Of a stretch of 64,000 bases of DNA, positions 9,506 to 18,641 are shown piece after piece. A model generated the notes under the pieces. That model ran no database searches. It was not told where the DNA came from and saw only the letters and a list, made by a program, of their open reading frames with translations. A program made the position numbers and the translations under genes. The stretch covers positions 87,424 through 151,423 of the forward strand of contig NZ_JAINVG010000011.1 of the NCBI RefSeq assembly GCF_020400725.1, given 5' to 3'. Source of the DNA: Streptomyces sp. NK15101. GTDB taxonomy: Bacteria; Actinomycetota; Actinomycetes; Streptomycetales; Streptomycetaceae. Position 1 is the stretch's first letter, and each line of letters starts with the position of its first letter.

Positions 9506-9625
9506 CGGTGCCGACGGGATTCGAACCCGCGAGACAGATGGGAGCAGGTCCGCCCCGTCCCCGTCAGTCGCCGTGGGAGGGACCTCGCCCACGGCGATCG
9601 CAATGGACCGCTCTGCCACGGCACC
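9506..9625 (-). tRNA. Atypical tRNA-like gene with enlarged anticodon and variable arms
   Basis: Read on the minus strand, 9625 to 9506 has a 7-bp acceptor (GGTGCCG/CGGCACC, discriminator G), a D-arm (GCA...TGC around AGCGG) and a good T-arm (GCGGG TTCGAAT CCCGT). The anticodon-side arm is a perfect 10-bp stem (TCGCCGTGGG/CCCACGGCGA) closing a 10-nt loop. The variable region is a bipartite hairpin of about 33 nt. The whole is about 120 nt against 85-95 for ordinary class II tRNAs, and CCA is not encoded. The acceptor pairing extends outward to 13 perfect pairs (9501-9513 with 9619-9631). I cannot assign an anticodon. It may be an allo-tRNA-like or degenerate tRNA. Confidence 0.55.
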
Positions 9626-9769
9626 GCAACCTGCGGAAACGCGCGCACTCCCGCTCTGACCAAGCGTAGAGACACCGTTCTCCGCGGACGAATCCTTTAT
9701 CCGGTCGTCGGCGACCGCTGCCACGGGCCCGCAGAGGTCGTGCCAGAACCCGTTCTCGGGTACAGGGCC

Positions 9770-9980
9770 AGGCCCCGGTGCTCATCACCTCGACGAACAG
9801 CTTGATCACCGGATCCCTGTGCACTCGGTGGACCGGCAGCCGGTCCGCCTTCTGCCCCGGGGCCTCCTGCGCGCTGTAGCCGAAGACCTCCTCGGCCTGT
9901 GGGCTCCAGAACACGATCCGCCCCCCGGCGTCCAGGACCACCACCGCCACGCCGAGCAGATCCAGAGGCCCTCCCGACGG
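9770..9980 (-). pseudogene. Fragment of a PAS-domain (SpoIIE/PP2C-type) regulator
   Basis: On the minus strand from about 9980, the frame reads LDLLGVAVVVLDAGG, RIVFWSPQAEEVFGYSAQEA and IKLFVEVMSTGA. This is a textbook PAS domain of the kind found at the front of Streptomyces SpoIIE-type phosphatases. There is no start codon in context, and similarity stops abruptly after about 65 residues, so both ends are missing. The break lies about 140 bases from the tRNA-like gene. Confidence 0.6.
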
Positions 9981-10066
9981 CGAGGGGCGCGGGCTTCCCC
10001 GGGCCGTCGAGGCCGTGGCCCCCGGTGTCCGGTGCCGCGACAGCGTGGGGGATCTACCCTGAAGTC

Positions 10067-10855
10067 ATGGCGACGGTACAGGTCGACGGCCTGGGGGTTG
10101 CTTACGACCGCGTGGGCGAGGGGCCGCCCCTCGTGTTTCTGCACGGTGCGGCGCAGGACGCCCGCGCCTGGCGGCCGCAACTCGACGCGCTGGCGGACGC
10201 GTTCACGGTGGTGGCCTGGGACGAGCCAGGAGCGGGCCGCTCCTCCGACGTGCCCGAGTCCTTCGTCCTCGCGGACTACGCCCGTTGCGTGGCCGCGGTC
10301 GTGGAGTCACTGCGGCTCGGACCGGCGCACATCGCCGGTCTGTCCTGGGGAGGCACCCTAGCCCTGGAGTTCTACCGCCACCACGCGGGCCTCGTGAGGA
10401 CGCTGGTCCTCATCGACACCTACGCGGGCTGGAAGGGCTCCCTGCCCGCGGAGGAGGTGCGGGCCCGGGTCGAGGGCGCGCGCCGGATGCTGGCCGCGCC
10501 GCCCGGCGAGTTCGATCCGACCCTGCCCGGACTGTTCGCCGGCGAGCCGCCCGCCGCGTACGCGCCCCTGCTGAACGCGATGACGGACGCCGTACGCCCC
10601 GAGTCCATGCGGAGGCAGCTGTCCCTCATGGCCGAGACGGACCAGCAAGATCTCCTGCCCACCGTCTCGGTGCCCACCCTCCTGCTCTGGGGGGAGCGGG
10701 ACGTGCGCTCGCCACTGGCCGTGGCGCGACGGTTCCAGGAAGCGATCCCGGACGCCGAGCTGGTCGTGATCCCGGGCGCGGGGCACGTCAGCAACCTGGA
10801 ACGGCCCGAGGAGTTCAACCGAGCCGTCCGCGACTTCTGCCGCGCCCATTCCTGA
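10067..10855 (+). CDS. Alpha/beta hydrolase
   Basis: 262 residues from ATG 10067. The oxyanion loop is FLHGAAQDARAW, the nucleophile elbow GLSWGGTLA (G-x-S-x-G with Ser near residue 95), the acid in LLLWGERDVRSP, and the catalytic His in GAGHVSNLERPEEF. All are at normal spacing for the esterase/haloperoxidase-like branch. Cytoplasmic, with no signal. The substrate cannot be inferred. It is convergent with the MBL-fold gene that ends at 11043. Confidence 0.88.
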   Translation: MATVQVDGLGVAYDRVGEGPPLVFLHGAAQDARAWRPQLDALADAFTVVAWDEPGAGRSSDVPESFVLADYARCVAAVVESLRLGPAHIAGLSWGGTLALEFYRHHAGLVRTLVLIDTYAGWKGSLPAEEVRARVEGARRMLAAPPGEFDPTLPGLFAGEPPAAYAPLLNAMTDAVRPESMRRQLSLMAETDQQDLLPTVSVPTLLLWGERDVRSPLAVARRFQEAIPDAELVVIPGAGHVSNLERPEEFNRAVRDFCRAHS

Positions 10856-11042
10856 GCCTGCGCCGGTCCCCCGTCACGTGGCGAACGGATGCGCCGGCCC
10901 GGTGACGGGCGACGGACCGTCGAATTCACGACACGGCACCGTGTCCGGCGAGCCGGTCCGAGGTCCTGTGGGCTCCGACGCGCGCGGCAGGACGGTCCGG
11001 GGGGCCGGTCAGGGAGGCCCGGCCGGGGAGGCCCGCGGCGGG

Positions 11043-11843
11043 TCAGAGGATCAGTTCCTCGCCCAGGCCCGGGGTGAGGACCTCGTAGGGCTCGCCGGCA
11101 GCCGCGTCGAGGAAGCGGGCGAGTTCGTCGGGCTGCCGGGTGGTGTAGAAGCCTTCGGAGTGGAAGCCGTCGTAGTGCATCGGTATCGCGGTCCTCGCCT
11201 GGAGGAGACGGGCCACGACGGCCGCGTGCCGGGCGTCGAGCGAGGCCGGGTAGGGGCTCGCCGGCTGGCAGTGCGGGAAGCAGACGGTCGGCCCGTTGAT
11301 GGGCGTGAGGACGGCGTCGAAGGGGCCGTGGCGGCGGGCGGCGCGCCACCAGTAGCCGTGGTACATGGTGTCGCCCAGGTGGATCACACGGGTTCCGTCG
11401 GCTTCGACGGCCCAGGAGACCTGGGGATCGCCGAGGGTGTCGACGGCGGGGACCGCGGCGATGGTGAAGGGCCCGATGGTCGTGGTCTCCCACAGGCCCA
11501 TGGGCCGCCGGGGCAGGTCGTGGGCGGTGAGTTCGGCCTCCGCCTGGAGGGTCCAGAGGTTCTCGTGGTCGTCGCCGCCGAAGGACTCGGGGTGCAGGAC
11601 CGTCCCACCGGGCCGCAGGGCGCGGGCGAGGGCGCCGGCGTCGGTGTGGTCGCGGTGGAGGTGGGTGCAGAGTCCGGCGAGCACCTGGCCTTCGGTGCGG
11701 GGCGGCACCACCTTCGGCAGCGGCACTCCCGAGAGCGCCGTCCCCTCCAGGACGCCTTCGGGCCGGCCGAGCAGGTCGATGACCAGGCTCTCGCCCTGCG
11801 CTTCGAGCTCCACTCCGGCCCAGCCGAGCCAACGGACACGCAT
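11043..11843 (-). CDS. MBL-fold metallo-hydrolase (UlaG-like)
   Basis: 266 residues from ATG 11843, with GGGGGAGG 7-14 bases upstream. The zinc motif THLHRDHTDAGA (HxHxDH), the second-shell HLGDTMYHG and PMHYDGFHSEGF are in the order seen in the UlaG/RomA branch of the metallo-beta-lactamase superfamily. This branch usually hydrolyses lactones or phosphodiesters. It is divergent from the TetR gene at 11922 across a 78-base gap holding an operator-like repeat, so it is the likely regulatory target. Confidence 0.85.
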   Translation of the reverse strand: MRVRWLGWAGVELEAQGESLVIDLLGRPEGVLEGTALSGVPLPKVVPPRTEGQVLAGLCTHLHRDHTDAGALARALRPGGTVLHPESFGGDDHENLWTLQAEAELTAHDLPRRPMGLWETTTIGPFTIAAVPAVDTLGDPQVSWAVEADGTRVIHLGDTMYHGYWWRAARRHGPFDAVLTPINGPTVCFPHCQPASPYPASLDARHAAVVARLLQARTAIPMHYDGFHSEGFYTTRQPDELARFLDAAAGEPYEVLTPGLGEELIL

Positions 11844-11866
11844 GTGAGGTCCTCCCCCATCGATTT

Positions 11867-11912
11867 TTACCGGACGATCGTTCGCTAAAATAGCAGACGA
11901 TCGATCGGTAAG
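11867..11912. promoter_or_regulatory. Probable TetR operator in the divergent promoter
   Basis: An outer inverted repeat (ttaccg 11867-11872 / cggtaa 11906-11911) encloses two near-identical half sites, gacgatcgttcg (11873-11884) and gacgatcgatcg (11896-11907), 23 bases apart. The AT-rich centre ctaaaatag, rare in this genome, fits a shared promoter. TetR regulators normally bind such symmetric sites next to their own gene, so repression of both directions is inferred. Confidence 0.65.
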
Positions 11913-11921
11913 ATCGTGGGC

Positions 11922-12581
11922 ATGAGGAAATCGGCCGAAGAGGCCCGGCGCACCCGGGAACGCATCGTCGAGACCGCGGTGCACCAGGCGTCCGGACTGG
12001 GACTGTCCGGACTGACCATCGGCGTGCTGGCGGAGACGCTCGAGATGAGCAAGGCGGGGGTCGTCGGCCCCTTCGGTTCGCGCGCCGGCCTCCAACTCGC
12101 CGCCCTCGACCGGGCGGTGGAGATGTTCACGGCGGCGGTGGTGACGCCCGGTCGCGCCGGCGGCGCGGGCCTGCCGTGCCTGCACGCCGTGATCGACGCC
12201 TGGTGCGCCTACCTGGCCGACTGTCCGTTCCCCAACGGCTGCTTCGTCACGGCCGCGTCCTGCGAACTCGACGGCCGGCCGGGCGAGTTGCGCTCCCGTC
12301 TGTACGACACGGTCACCCGGTGGCGGAGCTTCCTGGCCGAGCAGATCACCATCGCGCAGGCCGCCGGCGACCTCGACCCGGACCTCGACCCCGAGGACCT
12401 CGTGTCCCTCCTGACCGGCCTCGCCATGGCCGCCAACCAGGAGATCCAGCTCCTCGACGACGAGCGCGCCGCGCCCCGCGCCCGCCGCCTCATGCGCACC
12501 GCGCTCGCCGCCCACCGCCGCCCGGGGCCGGCCCCTCAGGAGCCCGCCCCGGCGGCCGAGGCCCCCGCGGGGCGGGAGTGA
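11922..12581 (+). CDS. TetR/AcrR family transcriptional regulator
   Basis: 219 residues from ATG 11922; a GTG two codons upstream is also possible. The N-terminal helix-turn-helix is ARRTRERIVETAV, then LTIGVLAETLEMSKAGVVGPFGSRAGL, where the recognition helix has Gly-Pro in place of the usual Tyr-His/Tyr-Arg. The C-terminal half has LADCPFPNGCFVTAASCELDGRPG, typical of the TetR_C branch that often governs hydrolase or reductase genes. The Ala/Pro-rich tail of about 20 residues is probably disordered. Likely represses itself and the MBL-fold gene. Confidence 0.88.
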   Translation: MRKSAEEARRTRERIVETAVHQASGLGLSGLTIGVLAETLEMSKAGVVGPFGSRAGLQLAALDRAVEMFTAAVVTPGRAGGAGLPCLHAVIDAWCAYLADCPFPNGCFVTAASCELDGRPGELRSRLYDTVTRWRSFLAEQITIAQAAGDLDPDLDPEDLVSLLTGLAMAANQEIQLLDDERAAPRARRLMRTALAAHRRPGPAPQEPAPAAEAPAGRE

Positions 12582-12807
12582 CCCGCCGGCAGGTGACCTT
12601 TCGACGGTGAACCGCCACCGAGCCCCGGGCCGCCGGAGGAGTCGTCGAAACCCGGCGGCCGGAGCACCGGTGCATGCCCGAAGGGGCGCAGGCGCAACCG
12701 GCGGCGCGATGCGGCGCTCGCTCTGACCCCCGGGCCGGCCCAGGAGGCGGTACCGGCGAATTGTGCGGCCGGAGCCATCAGCGCCGCCGCACGCATCCGG
12801 CAGGCCG

Positions 12808-13148
12808 TCAGCGATCGGACGGCGGTCCGCCTGCCCGGAGCTGCCGGTCCAGGTATTCGATCAACCTGACTTCGCTTCGCTCGAGACGCTCCCTCTGGTC
12901 TCGGGGCAGCGACGCCAAGGCGTCGGCAAGGGTCCTCCTCCTGGGAACTCGCACCATCGAGCCGGAGTAGACGCGGCAGCCGGAACACCAGGCCAACGCT
13001 ATGCACCGCTCGAACAGGGGCGACTCAGGTGGATGGAAGCGGTATGCGTACGAGCGGACGGGCGTCTCGCAGGCCGCGCAGATCCGCTGGTCACCAGCCT
13101 GGACCGTCTCCCAGGATCCGGTCTTGATCCACCGCCGCCGCTCGCCAT
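12808..13148 (-). pseudogene. Zinc-ribbon-like hypothetical protein, probably frameshifted at its start
   Basis: The frame from 13143 to a TGA at 12808 reads like a real protein of about 111 residues: RWIKTGSWETVQAGDQRIC, ACETPVRSYAYRFHPP, ERCIALAWCSGCRVYSGSM, then a charged helical tail (SEVRLIEYLDRQLR). Two Cys pairs (CAAC and CSGC) suggest a zinc ribbon. There is no ATG or GTG in this frame after an upstream stop. An ATG at 13148 sits one frame away, and adding one base just after it would join it to the frame, giving MA-x-RRRWIKTG. Either a frameshift is present or an unusual start is used. Function unknown. Confidence 0.5.
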
Positions 13149-13512
13149 GTGCTCTTCACATCGTCATGCCGGCCATTCTTCCCCGCGACGCCCCGCGCCG
13201 GCACCCGATTCCCCCCTCGCGACCGGCTCGGCACGCCTTCTCGTACGCACCTCCGCACTTCCACTCGTACGCCCTCGGCCAGGGCAGCACCTCCGCCACC
13301 GGGTCCACCGAGCCGGCTCTCATCACCGTGCGCCGGGATCGTCACGAGCCCCTCCTCCCAGGAACCGGCCACCAGTCGGATCTCACGCTCACGGTGCTGC
13401 GAGAGCGACGGCTGCTCCGGGTCGCGATGTCGCGGCAGCCGCATGGTGTCCGCCGGTCGAAGACCGCCTAACCTGTTGATCTTTACGCCGGTCGAACCAG
13501 GGGTGGGATCGT

Positions 13513-14757
13513 ATGACATGGCGAACGAACGACGCGCGCGCCGTTCGACCCGAATCGGCGGGCAGGTGGCACACGGCACTCGCCCTGACCGTCGTGGCGG
13601 CCATCGCGCTCGCCTTCATCGCGGGTCTCGTCTATCTCGTCCTGCCGGGCTACATGCCCTTCAACGCGATGACCACCGTCTGGGAGGCACCGCACGACGG
13701 CGAGGCCGCCGAGGGCGGAAACGACACCTGGCTCGTCGGCGACATCGTCGTCCGCAGCCGCGTCGACGGCGCGACCGCCTTCGACGTCCGGTCGGGGAAG
13801 AAGCGCTGGGAGTACCTCGTGCCCGACCGGGCCGAGACGTGCGGGTCGGGTGCCGACATCGCCGTCGGGGTCGCCCTGATCGCATTCCGTGAGGCGAGGC
13901 CGCAGGAGAAGGGCTGCGTCACCGTCGTGGCGGTCGACCTCGCCGACGGCCGGGAACTGTGGCGCACCACGGGCGTCTCGGCGGCGTTCCTGGACGATGT
14001 CGTCACCACCGGCGGCGGCCTCGGCGTTCTCCTCGACGGCGGCCGCCTGCGCGCCGTCGACCTGAGGACCGGTGCCCCGCGCTGGACGGCTCCGCTGTCG
14101 AAGGGCTGCGACCCGCGCGGCCTCGGTCTGGCCCCGAAGCAGGTGGTCGTCGCCTTGATGTGCGGCACCGGGGCCGTGGTTGCAGCGTTCGATCCGGTGA
14201 ACGGCAGGACACGGTGGACCGTGCCCGTCGACGCCCGGCGCGGTGTCGACGCGGATGCGGAGCTGAGCGTCGTCTCCGCCGACCCGCCGACGGTCCGGGT
14301 CCACGAGACGGACGGCGACGGACCGGGCGCCGTCCTCGCCTTCGGACCGGACGGCCGCGCCCGGAGCAGGATCGACGCCGTCGGCGACTACGGCCAGATC
14401 TTCACGGCGGTCGTCGAGGACGGACGGCTCTTCGCTCTCACCGGGTCGGGGAGGGGACAGAGCGGCCCCTTCGGCGGGATCGTCGCCTTCGACCTGGCGA
14501 CCGGCGGTGAGCTGTGGCGGAAGGCCGGCGGGGGCTCCGCGTTCGATGTGGCGGACGGCCGGGTGACGGTCGTGAGGCCCAGCTACAAGAACGGCGACCT
14601 GATGTTCGTCATCGACGCGGCCACGGGCGACGAGGAGGATGAGCGGGCGTTCCGCGACCGTGTAGCGGGCGCGGGGGACGTGCTCACCCATCAGGACCTG
14701 GTGGTGGTGGTCGGAGGGAGCGCGGGGCACGCCTTCACCGTGTACGAGCGCTGGTGA
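13513..14757 (+). CDS. Membrane-anchored PQQ-like beta-propeller protein
   Basis: 414 residues from ATG 13513. One membrane segment (about residues 22-45, LALTVVAAIALAFIAGLVYLVL) follows a short cytoplasmic tail, then an extracytoplasmic domain of repeating PQQ-type blades: AFDVRSGKKRWEY, AVDLADGRELWRT, AVDLRTGAPRWTA, AFDPVNGRTRWTV and AFDLATGGELWRK. Each carries the Ala-x-Asp...Gly...Trp signature. No dehydrogenase active-site residues are visible, so it is probably a scaffold or sensor rather than a quinoprotein enzyme. Stands alone. Confidence 0.8.
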   Translation: MTWRTNDARAVRPESAGRWHTALALTVVAAIALAFIAGLVYLVLPGYMPFNAMTTVWEAPHDGEAAEGGNDTWLVGDIVVRSRVDGATAFDVRSGKKRWEYLVPDRAETCGSGADIAVGVALIAFREARPQEKGCVTVVAVDLADGRELWRTTGVSAAFLDDVVTTGGGLGVLLDGGRLRAVDLRTGAPRWTAPLSKGCDPRGLGLAPKQVVVALMCGTGAVVAAFDPVNGRTRWTVPVDARRGVDADAELSVVSADPPTVRVHETDGDGPGAVLAFGPDGRARSRIDAVGDYGQIFTAVVEDGRLFALTGSGRGQSGPFGGIVAFDLATGGELWRKAGGGSAFDVADGRVTVVRPSYKNGDLMFVIDAATGDEEDERAFRDRVAGAGDVLTHQDLVVVVGGSAGHAFTVYERW

Positions 14758-15388
14758 CGGACGTCTCGGGTGGCCCGCACAGGCGCCGAGCACCGCGATG
14801 GGCCACAGGGCCGTCCATCCGGCCGAGGTGATCGAGACGCGCCGGGCGTTCATCGCCCGCCGGCGATGAATTCGCCGGGCGTCATCCCCGGCCGGCCCCT
14901 CCGGGGCCGGGCGGCGGGCCTCGCGGTCCGCGCCGAGGAGTTCCGGCACGGAGGTACAGGAAGGCCGAGCACGCGGTCGCGCGGCTGCTGCTCCCCACCG
15001 TGCCGCTGCCGCACGTCGTGGCCGCCGTCGCGTTCATGCACGACACCGACGGCCGGATCGACCGCGGGACACCGGACGAACGGGCGGCCGCGCTCACGGA
15101 CGTGGTGGACCGTCCGTACCGGCCCTCCGTACCGGCCACCCTTCGTCCAGGCCCTCGTCGGCGTCCAGCGCCTCCGCCTCGACGCGGTGCGCCGTGCGGG
15201 CGCGTCCCTGGCGACGCGGACCTCCGGTCCGCCGGCGTCGGCGGCCGTACCGCTGCCGCGGGGATGACGGCACGGGCCCGACGATCCCTGCGGGCCGGCT
15301 CCTGGGGGTTGTCCGGAAAGCAGCACCGCCCGACAGGCAGGGGCCGCGACGTCCGGCGTGAGGGACGCGAGGCCGTGCCGCGCCGGGT
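14758..15388. other. 631-base gap with a possible coding remnant
   Basis: No intact gene. On the plus strand, 14955 to about 15125 reads YRKAEHAVARLLLPTVPLPH, VVAAVAFMHDTDGRIDRGTP and DERAAALTDVVD. This has the codon use and composition of a genuine protein but no start, and it decays into Pro/Arg-rich sequence. The parent family is not recognised. Confidence 0.35.
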
Positions 15389-16213
15389 TCAGTCGGCGAC
15401 CTCGATCGCGAAGGCGTCCCGCACCCCGCTCCCGCCCGCGTCGGTGAGATGGACGACGCGCGGCGAGACGCCGTACCGCAGCCAGGTCAGGTCGAAGAAC
15501 CTGGCGGCCAGTGCGGCGCCCAGCGCACCGGCGAGGTGATGGCGCCGTTCGCTCCAGTCGACGCAGTACCGCACCACCGGGCGTCGCCCTCGGAGCAGTG
15601 CGTCCACGTCGATGCCGAACCCGGTGAAGCGCTCGGCTCCTCGAGGCGTGAGGTGGTACGTCGCCCGCCTGCCGTAGGAGGCGGGCCGATCGGGGCGCCG
15701 GCCGGATGCGGGGACGTCCTCCTCCCGCCGCAGCAGCCCCTGGTCGAGAAAGCCTTCCATGAGCAGCACGCCCAGGGACCCCGCGAGGTGGTCGTAACAC
15801 GTGCGCGACCGCCGCAGCGCGTTCCGCCGGCTGTGGGCGCGCAACGTGGTCACCGGAGCGGGGTCGGGCGGCGCGATGACCGCCAGCGCCTCCAGGGCGG
15901 TGACGACGTCGGGGCCGGCCAGGCGGAAGTACCGGTGGCGTCCTGAGTGTTCGGCCCGTACGAGCCCCGCCTCGGCCAACCGCGTCAGGTGCACGCTCGC
16001 CGTCGGCACGCTCACCCCGGCTTCGGCCGCCAGGACCGTGACGGCCAGCGGTCGGCCGTCGCACAGCGCCTTGAGCATCCGGGCCCGCGAAGCGCTGGCC
16101 AACAGGCGTGCGGCGCGCGCAAGTTCCGGCTCCGGCTGCGGCTCCGGCTTTGACTCCGGCTCCACATCCGTTCTGGCCGTTGACTGGTCTGCGGCTTCGT
16201 CCATGCGCGTCAT
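15389..16213 (-). CDS. ArsR-type winged-helix transcriptional regulator
   Basis: 274 residues from ATG 16213 (ATG 16204 is also possible). After a Pro/Glu-rich leader comes an ArsR/SmtB HTH: LARAARLLASASRARMLKAL, CDGRPLAVTVLAAEAGVSVP, TASVHLTRLAEAGLVRAEHS and GRHRYFRLAG. A further 150 residues include CYDHLAGSLGVLLMEGFLDQG and a second winged-helix-like segment (YHLTPRGAERFTGFGIDVDAL). The long C-terminal part with two HTH-like halves is typical of larger actinobacterial ArsR proteins, and no metal-site CxC is seen. It is divergent from the DHA2 pump across 51 bases, so it is the likely repressor. Confidence 0.85.
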   Translation of the reverse strand: MTRMDEAADQSTARTDVEPESKPEPQPEPELARAARLLASASRARMLKALCDGRPLAVTVLAAEAGVSVPTASVHLTRLAEAGLVRAEHSGRHRYFRLAGPDVVTALEALAVIAPPDPAPVTTLRAHSRRNALRRSRTCYDHLAGSLGVLLMEGFLDQGLLRREEDVPASGRRPDRPASYGRRATYHLTPRGAERFTGFGIDVDALLRGRRPVVRYCVDWSERRHHLAGALGAALAARFFDLTWLRYGVSPRVVHLTDAGGSGVRDAFAIEVAD

Positions 16214-16264
16214 ACAAGCACGGTTTGGCGAGCGGCTAAATATCGGGAGCCGAGGATCGCCGAC

Positions 16265-17698
16265 ATGCGCAATACGACCGGAACAGCAGCGGCGAACGAG
16301 GCACCCGTCTCCCCGGCCGGGAAACTCTCGTGGCCCCCTCTCATCGCCCTCAGCCTGGGCTACTTCCTCGTGATGCTGGACGTCACCGTCGTCACCGTGG
16401 CCGTCCCCGTCATCCGCGACTCGGTCGGTGCAGGCGCCTCGGCGGCGGCCTGGGTCGTCGACGGCTACAGTGCCGTCTTCGGCGGCCTGCTGCTCATGGG
16501 CGGTGGCTTCGGTGACCGGCTCGGGCACCGGAGGGTGTTCCTCACCGGCCTCGGTGTCTTCACCCTCGCCTCGGCAGGCTGCGCCCTGGCCACCACCCCG
16601 GCGGCGCTCATCGCCGGGCGTCTCGCACAGGGTGCCGGCGGCGCCCTCCTGGTGCCCACCTCCCTGGCCCTGCTGACCGCGGCCTACCCGGCCGCGGCGG
16701 TGCGGGCGAAGGCCCTCGGCTTCTGGGCCGCCATCTCCGGCATCGCGTTCGCGGCGGGCCCCCTCGTAGGCGGTCTGCTGGTGACGGGCCTGAGCTGGCG
16801 TGCCGCCTTCTGGATCAACGTTCCGGTCGCACTGCTGGCCGTCTGGCTGACCCTCGAGAACGTTCCCTCACCCGTAAACCGGGCGGGGGCACGCGGTCTG
16901 GACCCGCTCGGCCAGCTCCTGGGCGTCGTCGGTGTGCTGGCGTCGGCCGGCATGCTCAACGAGGCCGGCACCCGGGGCTGGACCTCGCCGGTGGTACTGG
17001 GCACCGGTCTCCTCGGTGCGGCCGCGCTCGCCCTGTTCGTCCTGGTCGAGCTGCGGACGGAGGCACGCGGCCTCGCCGAGAAGCCGCCCCTGCTCCCCCT
17101 GTCGCTCTTCCGGTCACCCGGCTTCTCCGCCACCACCGCGGTGGGCGTCCTGCTCAACCTCGGCTACTACGGCATGCTCTACCTGTCCACGCTCTATCTG
17201 CAGAACGAACGCGGCTACGACGCGCTGGGCGCCGGTCTCGTCCTGCTGCCGACGGTGTGCATGGCCCTCGTCGCAGCTCCGCTCGCCGGCCGTCTGACCG
17301 CCCGCTACGGCCCGTACGCACCGATGGCGGGGGCCCTGCTGCTCGGCGCGGCCGGGTTCACCGGCTGGCTGCTCGCAGGTCCCGACACCCCGTACTGGGC
17401 GCTGCTGCCCGCCCTCGTCGCGACCGGCCTCGCCACCCCGACCACGGTTCTGGCGGCCACCGCCGCCATCATGCAGAGCGCCCCCGTCGAGAACGCCGGC
17501 GTGGCCTCAGCGGTGTTCAACGTGGCCCGCCAGACCGGCAATTCGCTCGGCGTCGCTCTCTTCGCGTCCCTCCTCGCAGACCGGGACCTGGTCTCGGGCC
17601 TGCACGTCTCGGCCCTCATCGCCTCGGCGGCCTTCTTCACCGCGGCGCTGCTCGCCCTGTCCAGCCGGCGCAAGGCACAGGCGCGCGCCGCGTCCTGA
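16265..17698 (+). CDS. MFS transporter, DHA2 (EmrB/QacA) drug-efflux family
   Basis: 477 residues from ATG 16265. Fourteen hydrophobic segments fit the DHA2 group. Family motifs are LDVTVVTVAVPVIRDS in helix 1, WVVDGYSAVFGGLLLMGGGF, GDRLGHRRVFLTGLGVFTLA (motif A) and GPLVGGLL (motif C of antiporters). Likely exports toxic or self-made hydrophobic compounds using the proton gradient. The divergent ArsR-type gene gives a standard one-regulator/one-pump module. No biosynthetic genes lie next to it. Confidence 0.9.
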   Translation: MRNTTGTAAANEAPVSPAGKLSWPPLIALSLGYFLVMLDVTVVTVAVPVIRDSVGAGASAAAWVVDGYSAVFGGLLLMGGGFGDRLGHRRVFLTGLGVFTLASAGCALATTPAALIAGRLAQGAGGALLVPTSLALLTAAYPAAAVRAKALGFWAAISGIAFAAGPLVGGLLVTGLSWRAAFWINVPVALLAVWLTLENVPSPVNRAGARGLDPLGQLLGVVGVLASAGMLNEAGTRGWTSPVVLGTGLLGAAALALFVLVELRTEARGLAEKPPLLPLSLFRSPGFSATTAVGVLLNLGYYGMLYLSTLYLQNERGYDALGAGLVLLPTVCMALVAAPLAGRLTARYGPYAPMAGALLLGAAGFTGWLLAGPDTPYWALLPALVATGLATPTTVLAATAAIMQSAPVENAGVASAVFNVARQTGNSLGVALFASLLADRDLVSGLHVSALIASAAFFTAALLALSSRRKAQARAAS

Positions 17699-17909
17699 CC
17701 TTCCGCACCGCCACGAACGCCGGCTTCGTCGTCGTCCACGGCATCGTCACCGGCGACGCTGACTTGACGACACTGACGGCGCTTTGGACACCTCATCCAC
17801 GCTCCGGGTCTCCAGCCGCGCCCGCCCGCACCCGCACCCGCGCTTGTGCTCGCGCCCGCGCTTGCGAGGAATCCAGGCGCCCGCTGGGATTCCCGTAACG
17901 TTCGTCCCC

Positions 17910-18473
17910 ATGACAGCCCTCGATGCCCTCGTCCGCCTCTGCCCGCCGCCGGCCGATCCGCCGCCCGCGGTGGACTGGGCGCAGGCCGAAGGCTCCCTGG
18001 GCACTGCTCTGCCCGCCGACTACAAGCAGCTCGTCGACGCGTACGGCGACGGCGTCTTCGACGACACGATCTGGCTGCTCGTCCCCGACTCCGCCTACGA
18101 CGACTGCGACCTGCGCACTCAGGCGACGGAACGAGTCGAGATCCTGAGCAACCTGTGGGAGTTCGAGGCGAAGCCCGCGGAACTGCTGGAGGCGGGCGCG
18201 AGGGTCGTGCCGTGGGCCTTCGAGGAGGGCACGGGGGCGTTCCTGTACTGGCTGGCGCGGCCCGGCCGGCAGCCCGACGAGTGGACCGTGCTCTACAACG
18301 AGGGGCGCGGCCCGTTGTGGGAGCACCACGACATGGGGTGCTCCGCCTTCCTGCTGGCGGTGCTCACCGGGACGGCGGACACGGAGTACTTCGACTCCCT
18401 CCACGAAGTACCGAGGCCGACGCAGCACCGTTTCGCGACGGCCGACCAGACCCTCGGGGCGTCCCAGGGCTGA
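17910..18473 (+). CDS. SMI1/KNR4 family protein
   Basis: 187 residues from ATG 17910. The SMI1/KNR4 hallmarks are WAQAEGSLGTALPADYKQLVDAYGDGVF, then DTIWLLVPDSAYDD, RVVPWAFEEGTGAFLYWLA and DEWTVLYNEGRG. Bacterial members are often immunity proteins for polymorphic or contact-dependent toxins, or orphan regulatory proteins. No toxin gene is nearby, so it may be an orphan. Soluble, acidic. Confidence 0.8.
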   Translation: MTALDALVRLCPPPADPPPAVDWAQAEGSLGTALPADYKQLVDAYGDGVFDDTIWLLVPDSAYDDCDLRTQATERVEILSNLWEFEAKPAELLEAGARVVPWAFEEGTGAFLYWLARPGRQPDEWTVLYNEGRGPLWEHHDMGCSAFLLAVLTGTADTEYFDSLHEVPRPTQHRFATADQTLGASQG

Positions 18474-18641
18474 CACCGCCAATCGGCCCTCGCCGCGACG
18501 GCGCGGGCCGCATGCCGGGTCAGGTCACCCGCTCGCCGCAGAGAGAAACAACGCGATGGCCTGCTCAGCCGGCAGGGCGGAGCCGCCCTGCCGACCCGAA
18601 TTCGGATGCGCCGGTCTGCGGGGCGGTCGCATACTCGTCGC

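Noticed and set aside
9899..10066. N-terminal extension of the alpha/beta hydrolase
   Set aside because: It reads Pro/Arg-rich and is antisense to the PAS fragment; ATG 10067 starts a normal hydrolase beta strand.
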